64,000 nt of DNA from assembly GCF_004801305.1 (NCBI RefSeq), contig NZ_SSOD01000006.1, positions 186,001-250,000 on the forward strand, in the 5' to 3' direction. This DNA is from Pseudothauera rhizosphaerae (GTDB lineage Bacteria; Pseudomonadota; Gammaproteobacteria; Burkholderiales; Rhodocyclaceae). The translations under genes were made by a program, and so were the position numbers. The first letter of the stretch is position 1; each line of letters starts with the position of its first letter. This document shows positions 40,721-50,206 of this stretch, piece after piece. The notes below the pieces were generated by a model. It searched no databases. It was not told where the DNA came from and saw only the letters and a program-made list of their open reading frames with translations.

Positions 40721-41548
40721 ATGGCCGTGCACGTCGTGCAGGGCGTGCTGACCATCGCGCTGGTCTTCCCCTTCTGCGGCAAGGCGCGCCATCTGGCGCT
40801 GCGCCAACGCTGGTCCCGGCGTCTGCTCGCCATCCTGGGCATCCGCCTGCAGGCCGAAGGGACGCCCGTCGCGCCGGGCTGCCTGCTGGTGGCCAACCAC
40901 ATTTCGTGGGTGGATATCTTCGTCATCAACGCGCTGGCGCCCTCCGCCTTCGTCTCCAAGGCGGAAGTGCGCGCCTGGCCGGTGGCCGGCTGGCTCGCGG
41001 CGAAGAGCGACACGGTGTTCCTGCGCCGCGGCAGCCGCGGCCACGCGAAGATCGTCAATGCCGAGATCGCCGCCCTGCTCGGGGCTGGACGCAACGTCGC
41101 GGTGTTCCCGGAAGGCACGACCACCGACGGCAGCCAGGTACTGCATTTCCACGCCGCACTGCTGCAGCCGGCGATCGCCGCCGGCCGCCCGGTGCAGCCG
41201 CTGGCGCTGTCCTACCACACCCCGGACGGCGTACGTTCGCGCGCGCCGGCCTACGACGGCGACGTGTCGTTCGGAGAGTGCTTTTCCGCCATCGTCGGTG
41301 AACGTGCGCTGATCGCGCGGCTGCAGGCCGCGGAACCGGTCGCCACCGATCCGCACACGACCGACCGCCGCGAACTGGCGCAGCGGACCCGCGAACACGT
41401 CGCCACGCTGAACGCCGCCGAACTGCCGGCACCGGCCGCCGCTCAGCCGGCCACCTGCCACACCTCGCCGTCCTCCAGCCGCAGCGCGGTCAGCTTGCCG
41501 CCCCACACGCAGCCGGAATCGAGCGCGATCAGCCCCTTGTCGCGGTAG
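40721..41548 (+). CDS. olsA: Lyso-ornithine lipid O-acyltransferase (PlsC-like)
   Basis: A PlsC-family acyltransferase with NHISWVDIF (motif I, HX4D) and FPEGTTTDG (motif III). As the neighbour of olsB it should convert lyso-ornithine lipid to ornithine lipid. The first ATG in frame is at 40721, giving 275 residues. The residues encoded just upstream (RSPRALRAWRTAR) look like a natural family N terminus, but no ATG, GTG or TTG precedes them, so the true start is uncertain. The C-terminal tail of some 45 residues overlaps apaH and is compositionally odd. Confidence 0.82.
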   Translation: MAVHVVQGVLTIALVFPFCGKARHLALRQRWSRRLLAILGIRLQAEGTPVAPGCLLVANHISWVDIFVINALAPSAFVSKAEVRAWPVAGWLAAKSDTVFLRRGSRGHAKIVNAEIAALLGAGRNVAVFPEGTTTDGSQVLHFHAALLQPAIAAGRPVQPLALSYHTPDGVRSRAPAYDGDVSFGECFSAIVGERALIARLQAAEPVATDPHTTDRRELAQRTREHVATLNAAELPAPAAAQPATCHTSPSSSRSAVSLPPHTQPESSAISPLSR

Positions 41549-42240
41549 AAGCCCAGCGCCGACCAGTGCCCGCACACCACCGTGTGCGTGGCGCTCGCCC
41601 GCCCCGGTACGCGGAACCACGGCAGCGAGCCGAGGGGCGCGCGCTCCGGCGGCCCCTTTGCGCGCAGCACCAGGCGCCCTTGGGGCGTGCAGAAGCGCAT
41701 GCGGGTCAGCGCGTTGACGATGAAACGCAGGCGGTCCCAGCCTTTCAGACCGTCCGACCACTGGTCCGGCCTGTCGCCCGCCAGGCTGAGCAGGAACTTG
41801 TCCCGGCGCCCGCCGCGCAGGACATCCTCGACCTCGCGCGCCAGCCCCTGCGCCCGCTCCACCGTCCAGCCGGGCGGCAGGCCGGCATGCAGCAGCACGT
41901 GGTCGCCTTCCACGTGGAGCAGGTTGCGGCGGGCCAGCCAGTCGAGCAGTTCGTCGCGGTCCGGGGCTTCGAGGATGCGCGCCAGCGTGTCGTCCTTGGC
42001 GCGCCGGTCGAAGCCGGCAGCCACCATCAGCAGGTAGAGGTCGTGGTTGCCCAGCACCACGGTCGCCGCCTCGCCCAGGCTGCGCACCAGGCGCAGCACC
42101 TGCAGCGACTCGGGGCCGCGGTTGACCAGGTCGCCGACCAGCCACAGCCGGTCCGCGGCCGGATCGAAGCGGATCTTTTCCAGCAGACGGGAAAACGCCG
42201 CGTAACAGCCCTGAATGTCGCCGATCGCAATGCTAGCCAT
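41443..42240 (-). CDS. apaH: Symmetrical bis(5'-nucleosyl)-tetraphosphatase ApaH
   Basis: A 265-residue metallophosphoesterase: AIGDIQGCYAAFSRLL, VGDLVNRGPESLQVLR and VLGNHDLYLL form the metal centre, with VCGHWSALGFYRDKGLIALDSGCVWGG near the end. It cleaves Ap4A to two ADP. Start at the ATG of MASIAIGD (42240); a longer frame to 42324 lacks support. The 3' end overlaps olsA by 106 bases, convergent. Confidence 0.95.
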   Translation of the reverse strand: MASIAIGDIQGCYAAFSRLLEKIRFDPAADRLWLVGDLVNRGPESLQVLRLVRSLGEAATVVLGNHDLYLLMVAAGFDRRAKDDTLARILEAPDRDELLDWLARRNLLHVEGDHVLLHAGLPPGWTVERAQGLAREVEDVLRGGRRDKFLLSLAGDRPDQWSDGLKGWDRLRFIVNALTRMRFCTPQGRLVLRAKGPPERAPLGSLPWFRVPGRASATHTVVCGHWSALGFYRDKGLIALDSGCVWGGKLTALRLEDGEVWQVAG

Positions 42241-42322
42241 GGGCCGTATTTTTACCCAGAATGGCGGCCTTGTGCCGGAGCTGCCGCAGTGCGGCATCCG
42301 CACGCCCTGCTCGCCACGCCCC

Positions 42323-43600
42323 ATGCCCGTCCGCCTGCCCTATTCCCTGCTCTGGCTGCTCGCCCTGCCCGCGGTACTGCTGCGCCTGCTGTGGCGCGCA
42401 CGGCGCCAACCCGAGTACCTCGGGCACGTGGGCGAGCGCTTCGCCCGCTACCCCGCGCCGCCGGACGGCCCGCTGATCTGGCTGCACGCGGTGTCGGTGG
42501 GCGAGACGCGCGCGGCCGAACCGCTGGTGCGGGCACTCCTCGCCGGTCATCCCGCGCACCGCGTGCTGCTCACCCACATGACGCCCACCGGACGGGCCAC
42601 CGGCACGGCCCTGTTCGGCACCGAACCGCGCGTGCTGCAGGCCTACCTGCCCTACGACATGGCCATGCTGGCCGCACGCTTCGTGCGCCACTTCCGGCCC
42701 TGCCTCGGCATCGTCATGGAAACCGAACTGTGGCCCAACCTGCTCGCGGTCTGTGCGCAGCACGGGGTGCCGGTGATCCTGGCCAACGCCCGCCTGTCCG
42801 CGCGCTCGGCACGGCGCTACGCGCGCTGGCCGGCGCTGACCCGGGCGACGCTGGGCGCGCTGGCCGCCATCGGCGCCCAGACCACGGCAGACGCCGAACG
42901 CCTCGCCGCGCTGGGCGCCCACGGCGTCGTGCATACCGGCAACATCAAGTTCGACATCGAGCCACCCGCCGCCCGGCACGAACTCGGCCACGCCTTCCGC
43001 GCGCGCATCGGCGCCCGCCCGGCGATCCTGGCCGCCAGCACGCGGGACGGGGAGGAAGGGCCGCTGCTCGACGCCTTCCTGCGCCACGCGCCGGCCGACG
43101 CCGTGCTGCTGCTGGTGCCGCGCCATCCCCAGCGCTTCGATGAAGTCGCCGCGCTGGCCGCCGGCCGCGGTCTCGCCGTGCAGCGCCGTTCCGACGGCCA
43201 GCCACTGGCCGCCGCCACACGGGTGTGGCTGGGGGATTCCATGGGGGAGATGTTCGCCTACTATGCCGCCGCCGACGTGGCGCTGCTCGGCGGCAGTTGG
43301 CAGCCCCTGGGCGGGCAGAACCTGATCGAGTCCTGCGCGGTGGGCACGCCGGTGATCATGGGGCCGCACACCTTCAATTTCGCCCAGGTCGCCGAGCAGG
43401 CGGCGGAAGCCGGGGCGGCTCTGCGCGCGGCCGATGCGGAAGACGGCATGAAGGCCGCCGTCGAACTGCTCTCAGACCCGGCGCGCCGGGCGGCGATGGG
43501 AGAAGCGGGGCTGGCCTTCGCCCAGGCCCACCGGGGCGCCACCGCACGCACGATGGCGCTGATCGACGGGATTCTCAGCGCTCGGCCAGCAGCGCATTGA
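42323..43600 (+). CDS. waaA: 3-deoxy-D-manno-octulosonate transferase WaaA (KdtA)
   Basis: A 425-residue GT30 Kdo transferase with an N-terminal membrane anchor (PYSLLWLLALPAVLLRLLW), the HAVSVGETRAAEPLV acceptor segment with its catalytic Glu, METELWPNLL and the donor-side GGSWQPLGGQNLIE. It adds Kdo to lipid IVA at the inner membrane, using the sugar whose precursors kdsD and kdsC make. The start at 42323 matches the anchor. The 3' end overlaps the convergent tolC-like gene by 26 bases. Confidence 0.95.
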   Translation: MPVRLPYSLLWLLALPAVLLRLLWRARRQPEYLGHVGERFARYPAPPDGPLIWLHAVSVGETRAAEPLVRALLAGHPAHRVLLTHMTPTGRATGTALFGTEPRVLQAYLPYDMAMLAARFVRHFRPCLGIVMETELWPNLLAVCAQHGVPVILANARLSARSARRYARWPALTRATLGALAAIGAQTTADAERLAALGAHGVVHTGNIKFDIEPPAARHELGHAFRARIGARPAILAASTRDGEEGPLLDAFLRHAPADAVLLLVPRHPQRFDEVAALAAGRGLAVQRRSDGQPLAAATRVWLGDSMGEMFAYYAAADVALLGGSWQPLGGQNLIESCAVGTPVIMGPHTFNFAQVAEQAAEAGAALRAADAEDGMKAAVELLSDPARRAAMGEAGLAFAQAHRGATARTMALIDGILSARPAAH

Positions 43601-44897
43601 CGCGCTGCACGTCGTCCTCGGTCAAGGTGCCGGCCGCGGCCTTCAGACGCAGTTGGGCGAGCAGCGTGTCGTAGCGCGCACGTGCGAGCTGCTGCAGGGT
43701 GTCGGCGAGCTGGCTCTGGGCATTGAGCACGTCGATGTTGATGCGCACGCCCACTTCGTAGCCCAGCCGGTTGGCTTCCAGCGCCGAGGTCGAGGACAGT
43801 TGCGCGGCCTCCAGCGCACCCACCTGGGCCAGCCCGCTGGTGACGCCGAGATAGGCCTGGCGCGCGGCCAGGGCGGCGTCGCGGCGGGCTGCGTCGAGTT
43901 CGGCATCGGCCTTGACCTTGAGGGCGGCCGCCTCGCGCTCGCTCGACGAGATGCCGCCGCCGGCGAACAGCGGCAGGTTCAATTGCAGGCCGATGGTGGA
44001 CGCATCGGTGCGGCTGCCGCCGGGGGCGTTCTGGCTGAAGCCGCTGTGGCTGCGCCCATGGGTGGCCACCACGTCCAGCGTCGGATAGTGCCCGGCGCGC
44101 GTGCGCTGCACTTCGCGCACGGCGATCTCGCGCACCAGTTGCTGGGCTTGCACGCCGTAGCCGCCCAGTTCGGCGGCGCCCGCCCACTCGGTGATGCTCT
44201 CCGGCTCGGGGCGCAGCAGCGCCACGCCGGGGCGCAGGCCCGCCAGTTGGCCGGGGTCTTCGCCGACGATCTGCACCAGGGTCTGGCGGCGCACCACCAG
44301 CTCGTTGTTCGCGGCGATCTCCTGCGCCACGGCCAGATCGTGGCGCGACTGCGCTTCATGCACGTCGGTGATGGTGACCGTGCCCACCTCGAAGCTGACC
44401 TTGGCGATCTCCAGTTGCTCGGCCGCCGCGGTGCGCAACTGGGTGACGGCGTCGAGCGCATCCTGCGCGTTGAGCACGTTGAAGTAGGCCTCGGCCACGC
44501 GCAGGATCAGGTCCTGCCTGGCCTGGCCGAACTGCGCTTCGGCCAGCGCGGTCTGCAGCTCGCCCTGGCGGTACTGCACCCAGTTCTGCCAGCGGAACAG
44601 GGGCTGGGTGAGCTGCACCGTGTAGCCGTTGGTGTTGTAGTCGCGGTCCTGGCGGGCGAGGTCGGTCTTCACCTCGCCCTCGTTCCAGGTCGTGTTGGCC
44701 GACAGGCCGATGTTGGGCAGCAGGCCGGCGCGCCCCTGTACCACGCGCTCCTGCCCCGCCTCGCGTTCGGCGCGCGCTGCGGCGAAGCGGGCATCGTTGG
44801 CCTGGGCGCGGCGGTAAATGTCGAGCAGGTCGGCGGACCATGCCGCGGTGGACAACAGGCCGGCGGCGAGCAGCGCGAGGACGCGTTTCATAGGCAT
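43575..44897 (-). CDS. tolC: TolC-family outer-membrane efflux protein
   Basis: A 440-residue protein with a signal peptide (LALLAAGLLSTAAWSA) and two repeated OEP halves of long coiled helices: LRVAEAYFNVLNAQDALDAV in the first and ARQAYLGVTSGLAQVGALEA in the second, followed by NRLGYEVGVRINIDVLNAQSQL. It forms the outer-membrane duct of type I secretion or RND efflux. I use the ATG at 44897, which overlaps the rhodanese stop (TGATG); ATG at 44891 is two codons inside. Confidence 0.92.
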   Translation of the reverse strand: MPMKRVLALLAAGLLSTAAWSADLLDIYRRAQANDARFAAARAEREAGQERVVQGRAGLLPNIGLSANTTWNEGEVKTDLARQDRDYNTNGYTVQLTQPLFRWQNWVQYRQGELQTALAEAQFGQARQDLILRVAEAYFNVLNAQDALDAVTQLRTAAAEQLEIAKVSFEVGTVTITDVHEAQSRHDLAVAQEIAANNELVVRRQTLVQIVGEDPGQLAGLRPGVALLRPEPESITEWAGAAELGGYGVQAQQLVREIAVREVQRTRAGHYPTLDVVATHGRSHSGFSQNAPGGSRTDASTIGLQLNLPLFAGGGISSSEREAAALKVKADAELDAARRDAALAARQAYLGVTSGLAQVGALEAAQLSSTSALEANRLGYEVGVRINIDVLNAQSQLADTLQQLARARYDTLLAQLRLKAAAGTLTEDDVQRVNALLAER

Positions 44898-45220
44898 CAG
44901 TATTGCGGCATCCTCGGATCGACTTGGGCGGCCCAGGCGGCGACGCCGCCGTCCAGATTGATGACCTCGGCGAAGCCCTGGTGCTCCAGGAACAGGCACA
45001 CCTGCGCGCTGCGCACGCCGTGATGGCAGATCACCACGGTCTCCCGCGCGGAGTCCAGTTCCGCCAGCCGCGCCGGCACCGACGCCATCGGCATCGGCAG
45101 CGAGCCGTCGATGTGGCAGTACTGGAATTCCCACGGCTCGCGCACGTCCAGCAGCAGCGGCCGGCTCGCCGGCGGGTCGGCCAGGCGTGCGACGAGTTCC
45201 AGGGGCGTCACGCGGCGCAT
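44897..45220 (-). CDS. Rhodanese-like domain protein
   Basis: A 107-residue single rhodanese domain. The active-site loop is ICHHGVRSAQV with Cys65; LLLDVREPWEFQYCHIDGS is the typical N-terminal strand-loop. Such proteins transfer sulfane sulfur. It sits between pcm and tolC, a recurring arrangement in betaproteobacteria; the functional link is unknown. Confidence 0.92.
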   Translation of the reverse strand: MRRVTPLELVARLADPPASRPLLLDVREPWEFQYCHIDGSLPMPMASVPARLAELDSARETVVICHHGVRSAQVCLFLEHQGFAEVINLDGGVAAWAAQVDPRMPQY

Positions 45221-45230
45221 CGCCCCGGGC

Positions 45231-45884
45231 TCAGAACACGAAGCTGTCGTGCCGGGGCGCGTTCTTCAGCGTCGGCACCAGGGTCTCGAAGACGTCCTCG
45301 CTCTGGAACTGGCCCTCGCCCACGCAGGTCACCAGCCGGCCCTTCATGACCGGCGCTTCGCCGACGAAGGCGAACAGGCGGCCGCCCGGCTTGAGCTGTT
45401 CGAGCAGCGTGCGCGGCAGCACCGGCAGTCCGCCGGAAACCACGATCACGTCGTAGGGCGCGCTCGCCGCCCAGCCCTGGGCCGCGTCGCCTTCCTCGAC
45501 GATCACGTTGTCGACGCCGTAGCGCGCCAGGTTGTCGTGGGCGAGGCGCACCAGTTCCGGTTCGATGTCGACGGTGCGCACCCACTCGGCGCGCGCCGCC
45601 AGCAGCGCGGCAAAGTAGCCCGAGCCGGCGCCGACTTCCAGCACCGAATCGCCGGGTTTCACCTGCACGGCCTGCAGCACCTTGCCTTCGATCACCGGCT
45701 TGAGCATGGCCTGGCCGCTGTCGATCGGGATCTCGATGTCCGCGAAGGCCAGCGTCTTGTACGCGGCAGGCACGAATTCCTCGCGCCGCACCGTCATCAG
45801 CAGGTCGAGCACGGCTGGATCCAGCACCTCCCAGGGGCGGATCTGCTGTTCGACCATGTTGAACCGGGCTTTTTCGAAGTTCAT
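45231..45884 (-). CDS. Protein-L-isoaspartate O-methyltransferase family protein
   Basis: A 217-residue SAM-dependent methyltransferase of the PCMT family: MVEQQIRPWEVLD at the N terminus, then VLEVGAGSGYFAALLA (SAM motif I) and the VVSGGLPVLPRTLLEQLKPGG segment. Canonical PCMT repairs isoaspartyl residues; this betaproteobacterial subfamily lacks the usual AP-HIHA substrate signature, so its target is less certain. An inverted repeat precedes it. Confidence 0.87.
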   Translation of the reverse strand: MNFEKARFNMVEQQIRPWEVLDPAVLDLLMTVRREEFVPAAYKTLAFADIEIPIDSGQAMLKPVIEGKVLQAVQVKPGDSVLEVGAGSGYFAALLAARAEWVRTVDIEPELVRLAHDNLARYGVDNVIVEEGDAAQGWAASAPYDVIVVSGGLPVLPRTLLEQLKPGGRLFAFVGEAPVMKGRLVTCVGEGQFQSEDVFETLVPTLKNAPRHDSFVF

Positions 45885-45905
45885 TCAGGGCTCCCTGGGG
45901 CGAGT

Positions 45906-45921
45906 ATTGGCATGAGCCAAT
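45906..45921. repeat. Short inverted repeat upstream of the pcm-like gene
   Basis: ATTGGC (45906-45911) and GCCAAT (45916-45921) flank ATGA. It lies 22 bases before the pcm-like start codon and just past the RND pump gene, so it could be an operator or part of a weak terminator. No T-tract follows. Confidence 0.35.
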
Positions 45922-45953
45922 CAACAATACGGACGGAAGAAAACCTGCGCATT

Positions 45954-48900
45954 CTATCCCACTTGGCGGTCCGGCTTAACCCGGTACCAGGCGGCGTACA
46001 GCGCCGGCAGGAACAGCAGGGTGAGCAGCGTGGCGACCAGCAGGCCGCCCATGATGGCCACCGCCATGGGCCCGAAGAAGGCGCTGCGCGACAGCGGGAT
46101 CATCGCCAGCACGGCCGCCGCCGCGGTCAGCACGATGGGGCGGAAGCGGCGCACGGTGGATTCGACGATGGCCTCCCACTGGCTGCGTCCGGCTTCCAGG
46201 TCCTGGCGGATCTGGTCCACCAGGATCACCGAGTTGCGCATGATCATGCCCGACAGCGCGATGGTGCCGAGCATGGCGACGAAGCCGAAGGGCCGGTCGA
46301 ACAGCAGCAGGAAGGCGGTGACGCCGATCATGCCGAGCGGGGCGGTGAGGACCACGAGGGCCACCCGGCTGAAGTTCTGCAACTGCAGCATCAGCACGGT
46401 GAGCACCGCCAGCAGGAACAGCGGGATGCCGGCCGCCACCGACTTGCCGCCCTTGGCGCTCTCCTCCACCGCGCCGCCGTCCTCGATGTGGTAGCCCAGC
46501 GGCAGCGCCGTGCGGATCGACGCCATGGCCGGCGCGAGCCGGGCCACCACCTCCGCCGGCTGCACCGCGCCGTACAGGGAGGCGCGCACGGTGATCGTGG
46601 GCAGGCGGTTGCGCCGCCAGATCACGCCCTGCTCGAAGCCGTATTCCAGCGTGGCCAGTTGCGCCAGCGGCACGCTGCGCCCGCCCGCGGCGGGCACCGC
46701 GAGGTCGGGCAGCAGGCCGAGGTGCACGCGCTCGGATTCGGCGCCGCGCAGCACCACGGCGATGGTTTCGGAACCTTCGCGGAACTCCGTCACCGTCGTG
46801 CCCTGCAGCGAGGTGTCGAGCAGGCGCGCCAGATCGCTGCTGGAGACGCCGAGCAGGCGGGCCTTGTCCTGGTCCACGCGCAGGCGGACCACCTTGGAGG
46901 GCTCCTCCCAGTCGAGATGTACGTTGGACAGATGCGGGTCGTCGCGCATCTGCCCGGCCACCCGGTGGGCAATGCGGCGCAGTTCGTCCAGGTCCGGCCC
47001 GCTCACCCGGTACTGCACCGGAAAGCCCACCGGCGGGCCGTTCTCCAGCCGGGTGACCACGCCGCGCAGTTCGGAGGCTTCTTCCGCGAACAGGCGGATC
47101 AGCCGCGCGCGCAGCGCCTCGCGGGCTTCGATGCCCTCGGTGAGCACGACGAACTGGGCGAAGCTGGTCTGCGCCAGTTGCTGGTCCAGCGGCAGGTAGA
47201 AGCGCGGGCTGCCGCCGCCGACCCAGGCCACGTAGTTCTCGATGCCGGGCTGCCCGTCGAGGAAGGCTTCCATGCGGCGCACCGCCGCCTCGGTGGCCCG
47301 GTGCGAGACGCCTTCGGCCAGGCGCAGGTCCACCAGCAGTTCCGGGCGGGTCGAATCGGGGAAGAACTGCTGCGGCACGAAGCGCACGAACGCCGCCAGC
47401 GAGCCGGCGAAGATCGCCAGCGTCAGCCCGATGACCACCCAGCGGTGCGCCACGCAGGCATGCACCAGGGCGCGGAAGCGGGTATAGAAGGCCGTGTGGT
47501 AGATGGCGTATTCATCGTGCTGATCGTGGGCGTGCGCCGCGCGCCCGGCCAGCCGCGCGCCCAGCCCGGGCCACAGCCGGCCGGCCAGGCGGGCCGCCAC
47601 GGACGGCTTGCCGTCGCGCTTGCTGAAATCCGGCAGCAGGTGGTAGCCCAGCCAGGGCACGAAGAGCACCGCCGCCACCCAGGACACCAGCAGCGCGATC
47701 ACCGTGACCTGGAACAGGGAGCGGGTGTATTCCCCGGTACTGGAGGCCGCGGTGGCGATGGGCAGGAAGCCGGCGGCGGTCACCAGTGTGCCGGAGAGCA
47801 TGGGCATGGCGGTGGACACGTAGGCGAAGCTCGCCGCGCGGGCGCGCTCCCAGCCCTGCTCCATCTTGGTGGCCATCATCTCCACCGCGATGATGGCGTC
47901 GTCCACCAGCAGGCCGAGGGCCATGATCAGCGCCCCGAGGGAAATCTTGTGCAGGCCGATGCCGAACAGGTGCATGAACAGGAAGGTGATCGCCAGCACC
48001 ACCGGGATGATGATCAGCACCACCACGCCGGTGCGCAGGCCCAGCGACATCAGGCTCACCGCCATGACGATGACCACCGCCTCGGCCAGCACCTGGACGA
48101 ATTCCCCCACCGAGCGCGCCACGGCGCGCGGCTGGTCGGCCACCCGCTCCAGCGTGACGCCGAGCGGCAACTGGGCCTGGATGCGCGCCACCGCCTCGTC
48201 CAGGTGGCGGCCCAGGGCGATGATGTCGCCGCCCTCGCGCATGGCCACGCCGATGCCGAAGGCTTCCCGCCCCTTGAAGCGCATGCGTTCGCGCGGCGGA
48301 TCGGCGTAGCCGCGCCTGACCTCGGCCACGTCGCCGAGACGGAAGCTGCGCCCGCCGGCGCGGACCACCGTGGCGCGGATCGCGTCCAGGTCGCCGAAGG
48401 CGCCGTCCGGGCGCAGCCAGATGCGCTCTTCCCCGGTCTCGAAGAAACCGCTGCTGGCCACCGCGTTCTGCTCGGCCAGCGCCTCGACGATGTCGCCCAG
48501 CGCAAGGCCGAAGGTCGCCAGCTTGGTATTGGAGAGTTCGATGTAGACCCGCTGCGGCTGCTCGCCGAAGAAGCTCACCTTGGCCACGTCGGGCACGTGC
48601 AGCAGTTCGGCGCGGATGGCCTCCGCGTAGCGCTTCAGTTCCGCGTAGTCCAGCCCCTCCCCGAGCAGCGCGAATAGGTTGCCGTAGGTGTCGCCGAACT
48701 CGTCGTTGAAGGAGGGGCCCACCACCCCCTGCGGCAGCGTGTGGCGGATGTCGCCGATCTTCTTGCGCACCTGGTACCACACGTCCGGCATCTCGCGCGG
48801 CGGGGTGGAGTCGCGCACGAGGAAGAACACCATGGACTCGCCCGGGCGCGAATAGCTGCGCACCACGTCCACCTGGGCGATTTCCTGCAGCTTCTTCTCG

Positions 48901-49109
48901 ATCTTGTCGGTGACCTGCTCGGCCACCTCGGCCGCCGCGGCACCGGCCCATTCGGTGCGCACCACCATGACCTTGAAGGTGAACGGCGGATCTTCCGATT
49001 GGCCCAGGCGGGTGTAGGAATACAGCCCGACCAGGGTCATCGCCACCATGGCGTACAGCACCAGCGCCTGGTGGGTGAGGCCCCATCCGGAAAGATTCCA
49101 TTTGCTCAT
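45954..49109 (-). CDS. RND multidrug efflux transporter permease (AcrB/TriC-like)
   Basis: A 1051-residue inner-membrane proton antiporter. It shows the duplicated RND layout: one N-terminal helix, a large periplasmic porter domain, helices 2-6, a second porter domain and helices 8-12. TM4 contains GLLVDDAIIAVEMM with the paired aspartates of the proton relay. It ejects hydrophobic compounds together with the adaptor upstream and a TolC-type duct, possibly the gene at 43.6 kb. The start overlaps the adaptor stop by ATGA. Confidence 0.95.
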   Translation of the reverse strand: MSKWNLSGWGLTHQALVLYAMVAMTLVGLYSYTRLGQSEDPPFTFKVMVVRTEWAGAAAAEVAEQVTDKIEKKLQEIAQVDVVRSYSRPGESMVFFLVRDSTPPREMPDVWYQVRKKIGDIRHTLPQGVVGPSFNDEFGDTYGNLFALLGEGLDYAELKRYAEAIRAELLHVPDVAKVSFFGEQPQRVYIELSNTKLATFGLALGDIVEALAEQNAVASSGFFETGEERIWLRPDGAFGDLDAIRATVVRAGGRSFRLGDVAEVRRGYADPPRERMRFKGREAFGIGVAMREGGDIIALGRHLDEAVARIQAQLPLGVTLERVADQPRAVARSVGEFVQVLAEAVVIVMAVSLMSLGLRTGVVVLIIIPVVLAITFLFMHLFGIGLHKISLGALIMALGLLVDDAIIAVEMMATKMEQGWERARAASFAYVSTAMPMLSGTLVTAAGFLPIATAASSTGEYTRSLFQVTVIALLVSWVAAVLFVPWLGYHLLPDFSKRDGKPSVAARLAGRLWPGLGARLAGRAAHAHDQHDEYAIYHTAFYTRFRALVHACVAHRWVVIGLTLAIFAGSLAAFVRFVPQQFFPDSTRPELLVDLRLAEGVSHRATEAAVRRMEAFLDGQPGIENYVAWVGGGSPRFYLPLDQQLAQTSFAQFVVLTEGIEAREALRARLIRLFAEEASELRGVVTRLENGPPVGFPVQYRVSGPDLDELRRIAHRVAGQMRDDPHLSNVHLDWEEPSKVVRLRVDQDKARLLGVSSSDLARLLDTSLQGTTVTEFREGSETIAVVLRGAESERVHLGLLPDLAVPAAGGRSVPLAQLATLEYGFEQGVIWRRNRLPTITVRASLYGAVQPAEVVARLAPAMASIRTALPLGYHIEDGGAVEESAKGGKSVAAGIPLFLLAVLTVLMLQLQNFSRVALVVLTAPLGMIGVTAFLLLFDRPFGFVAMLGTIALSGMIMRNSVILVDQIRQDLEAGRSQWEAIVESTVRRFRPIVLTAAAAVLAMIPLSRSAFFGPMAVAIMGGLLVATLLTLLFLPALYAAWYRVKPDRQVG

Positions 49110-50206
49110 CGGCGCGCATCCAGCCGCACGGGTTCGCCGTCTTCCACCGCCCGCACGGACTCGCCTTCCACCAGCTTATGCACGCCCGTCGCCACCACCC
49201 GCGCATCCGCCGGCAGGCCGCCGCGCAGCAGCGCACCGCCTTCGCGGTACTCGCCGATCTCGACCGGCACCGGCCGCACCCGCGATTCGGCATCCACCAC
49301 CCACACCGCGGGCCGCCCGTCGACCCGGGTCAGCGCGCCGAGCGGCACGAGGGCCGGCGCCTGTTCCGGCCCGGCCAGCACGACGCTGGCGGTGGCGCCG
49401 AGGGGCAGGCTGTCGTCGGCCTGCCGCACCGCCACGCGCACCGCGAAACTGCGCGTCGCCGCATCCGCGACCGGCGTGATTTCGCGTACCTGCGCCACGA
49501 ACGTGCGCCCGGCCGCCGCCCACGGATGCACCACCGCGGGCAGGCCGACCGCCAGCCCGGCGAGCCGGCTCTCGGGCACGTGGATCAGCACCTCGCGCTC
49601 CTCGGGGCGCGCCACGCGCAGCACCGCCTGGCCGGCGGCGACCACCGCACCGGGCTCGACGAAGGTATTCAGCACCACACCGTCGTGGTCGGCGTGCAGA
49701 TCGGCATACTCCGCCTGGTTGCCGGCGCTGGCGGCCTGGGCGCGGGCGGCGCGCAGGGCGGCTTCGGCCGCCTGCACGGCGGTGCGCCGCGCGTCCAGCG
49801 CCGAGGCGCTGACGAAGTTCCTCCGGTGCAGCTCCTCGCTGCGCGACAGTTCGGCGCGCGCCAGTGCCAGATCGGCCTCGGCCGCCGCCACCTGCGCCGC
49901 CGCGGCGCCCGCCGCCAGACGCACGTCCGCCGGATCGAGCCGGGCGAGCAGATCGCCGCGCCGCACGCCGTCGCCCGCATCCACTTGGCGCGAGATCACC
50001 TTGCCGCCGATGCGGAAGGCCAGGTCGGTTTCCAGCCGCGCACGCACTTCGCCGGTGTAGACCCGCGCCAGCGCATCCGCGCCCGCCGCATCCGGCCTGA
50101 CGACGCGCACCGCGCGCGGCGGGGCCTCTTCGGCCTGCTGCGGAGCGCAGGCGGCCAGCAGGACGGCAAGCGCCGCGGCGCCCGCGTGCGGCAGTGAGGT
50201 GTTCAT
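49106..50206 (-). CDS. RND efflux periplasmic adaptor (MFP) lipoprotein
   Basis: A 366-residue membrane-fusion protein with a lipobox LLAAC (Cys20). A lipoyl half-motif (LAFRIGGKVISRQVDAGDGVRRGD), an alpha-hairpin (about 90-155, Ala-rich coiled coil), then beta-barrel and membrane-proximal domains. It joins the pump to the outer-membrane duct. The start is the ATG at 50206, which overlaps the TetR stop (ATGA); a longer frame to 50329 is a shadow of the regulator gene. Confidence 0.93.
   Translation of the reverse strand: MNTSLPHAGAAALAVLLAACAPQQAEEAPPRAVRVVRPDAAGADALARVYTGEVRARLETDLAFRIGGKVISRQVDAGDGVRRGDLLARLDPADVRLAAGAAAAQVAAAEADLALARAELSRSEELHRRNFVSASALDARRTAVQAAEAALRAARAQAASAGNQAEYADLHADHDGVVLNTFVEPGAVVAAGQAVLRVARPEEREVLIHVPESRLAGLAVGLPAVVHPWAAAGRTFVAQVREITPVADAATRSFAVRVAVRQADDSLPLGATASVVLAGPEQAPALVPLGALTRVDGRPAVWVVDAESRVRPVPVEIGEYREGGALLRGGLPADARVVATGVHKLVEGESVRAVEDGEPVRLDARR

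Noticed and set aside
45111-48677. An open frame of nearly 1200 codons on the plus strand opposite the RND pump
   Set aside because: Same antisense composition effect; it contradicts the well-supported pump, pcm and rhodanese genes.
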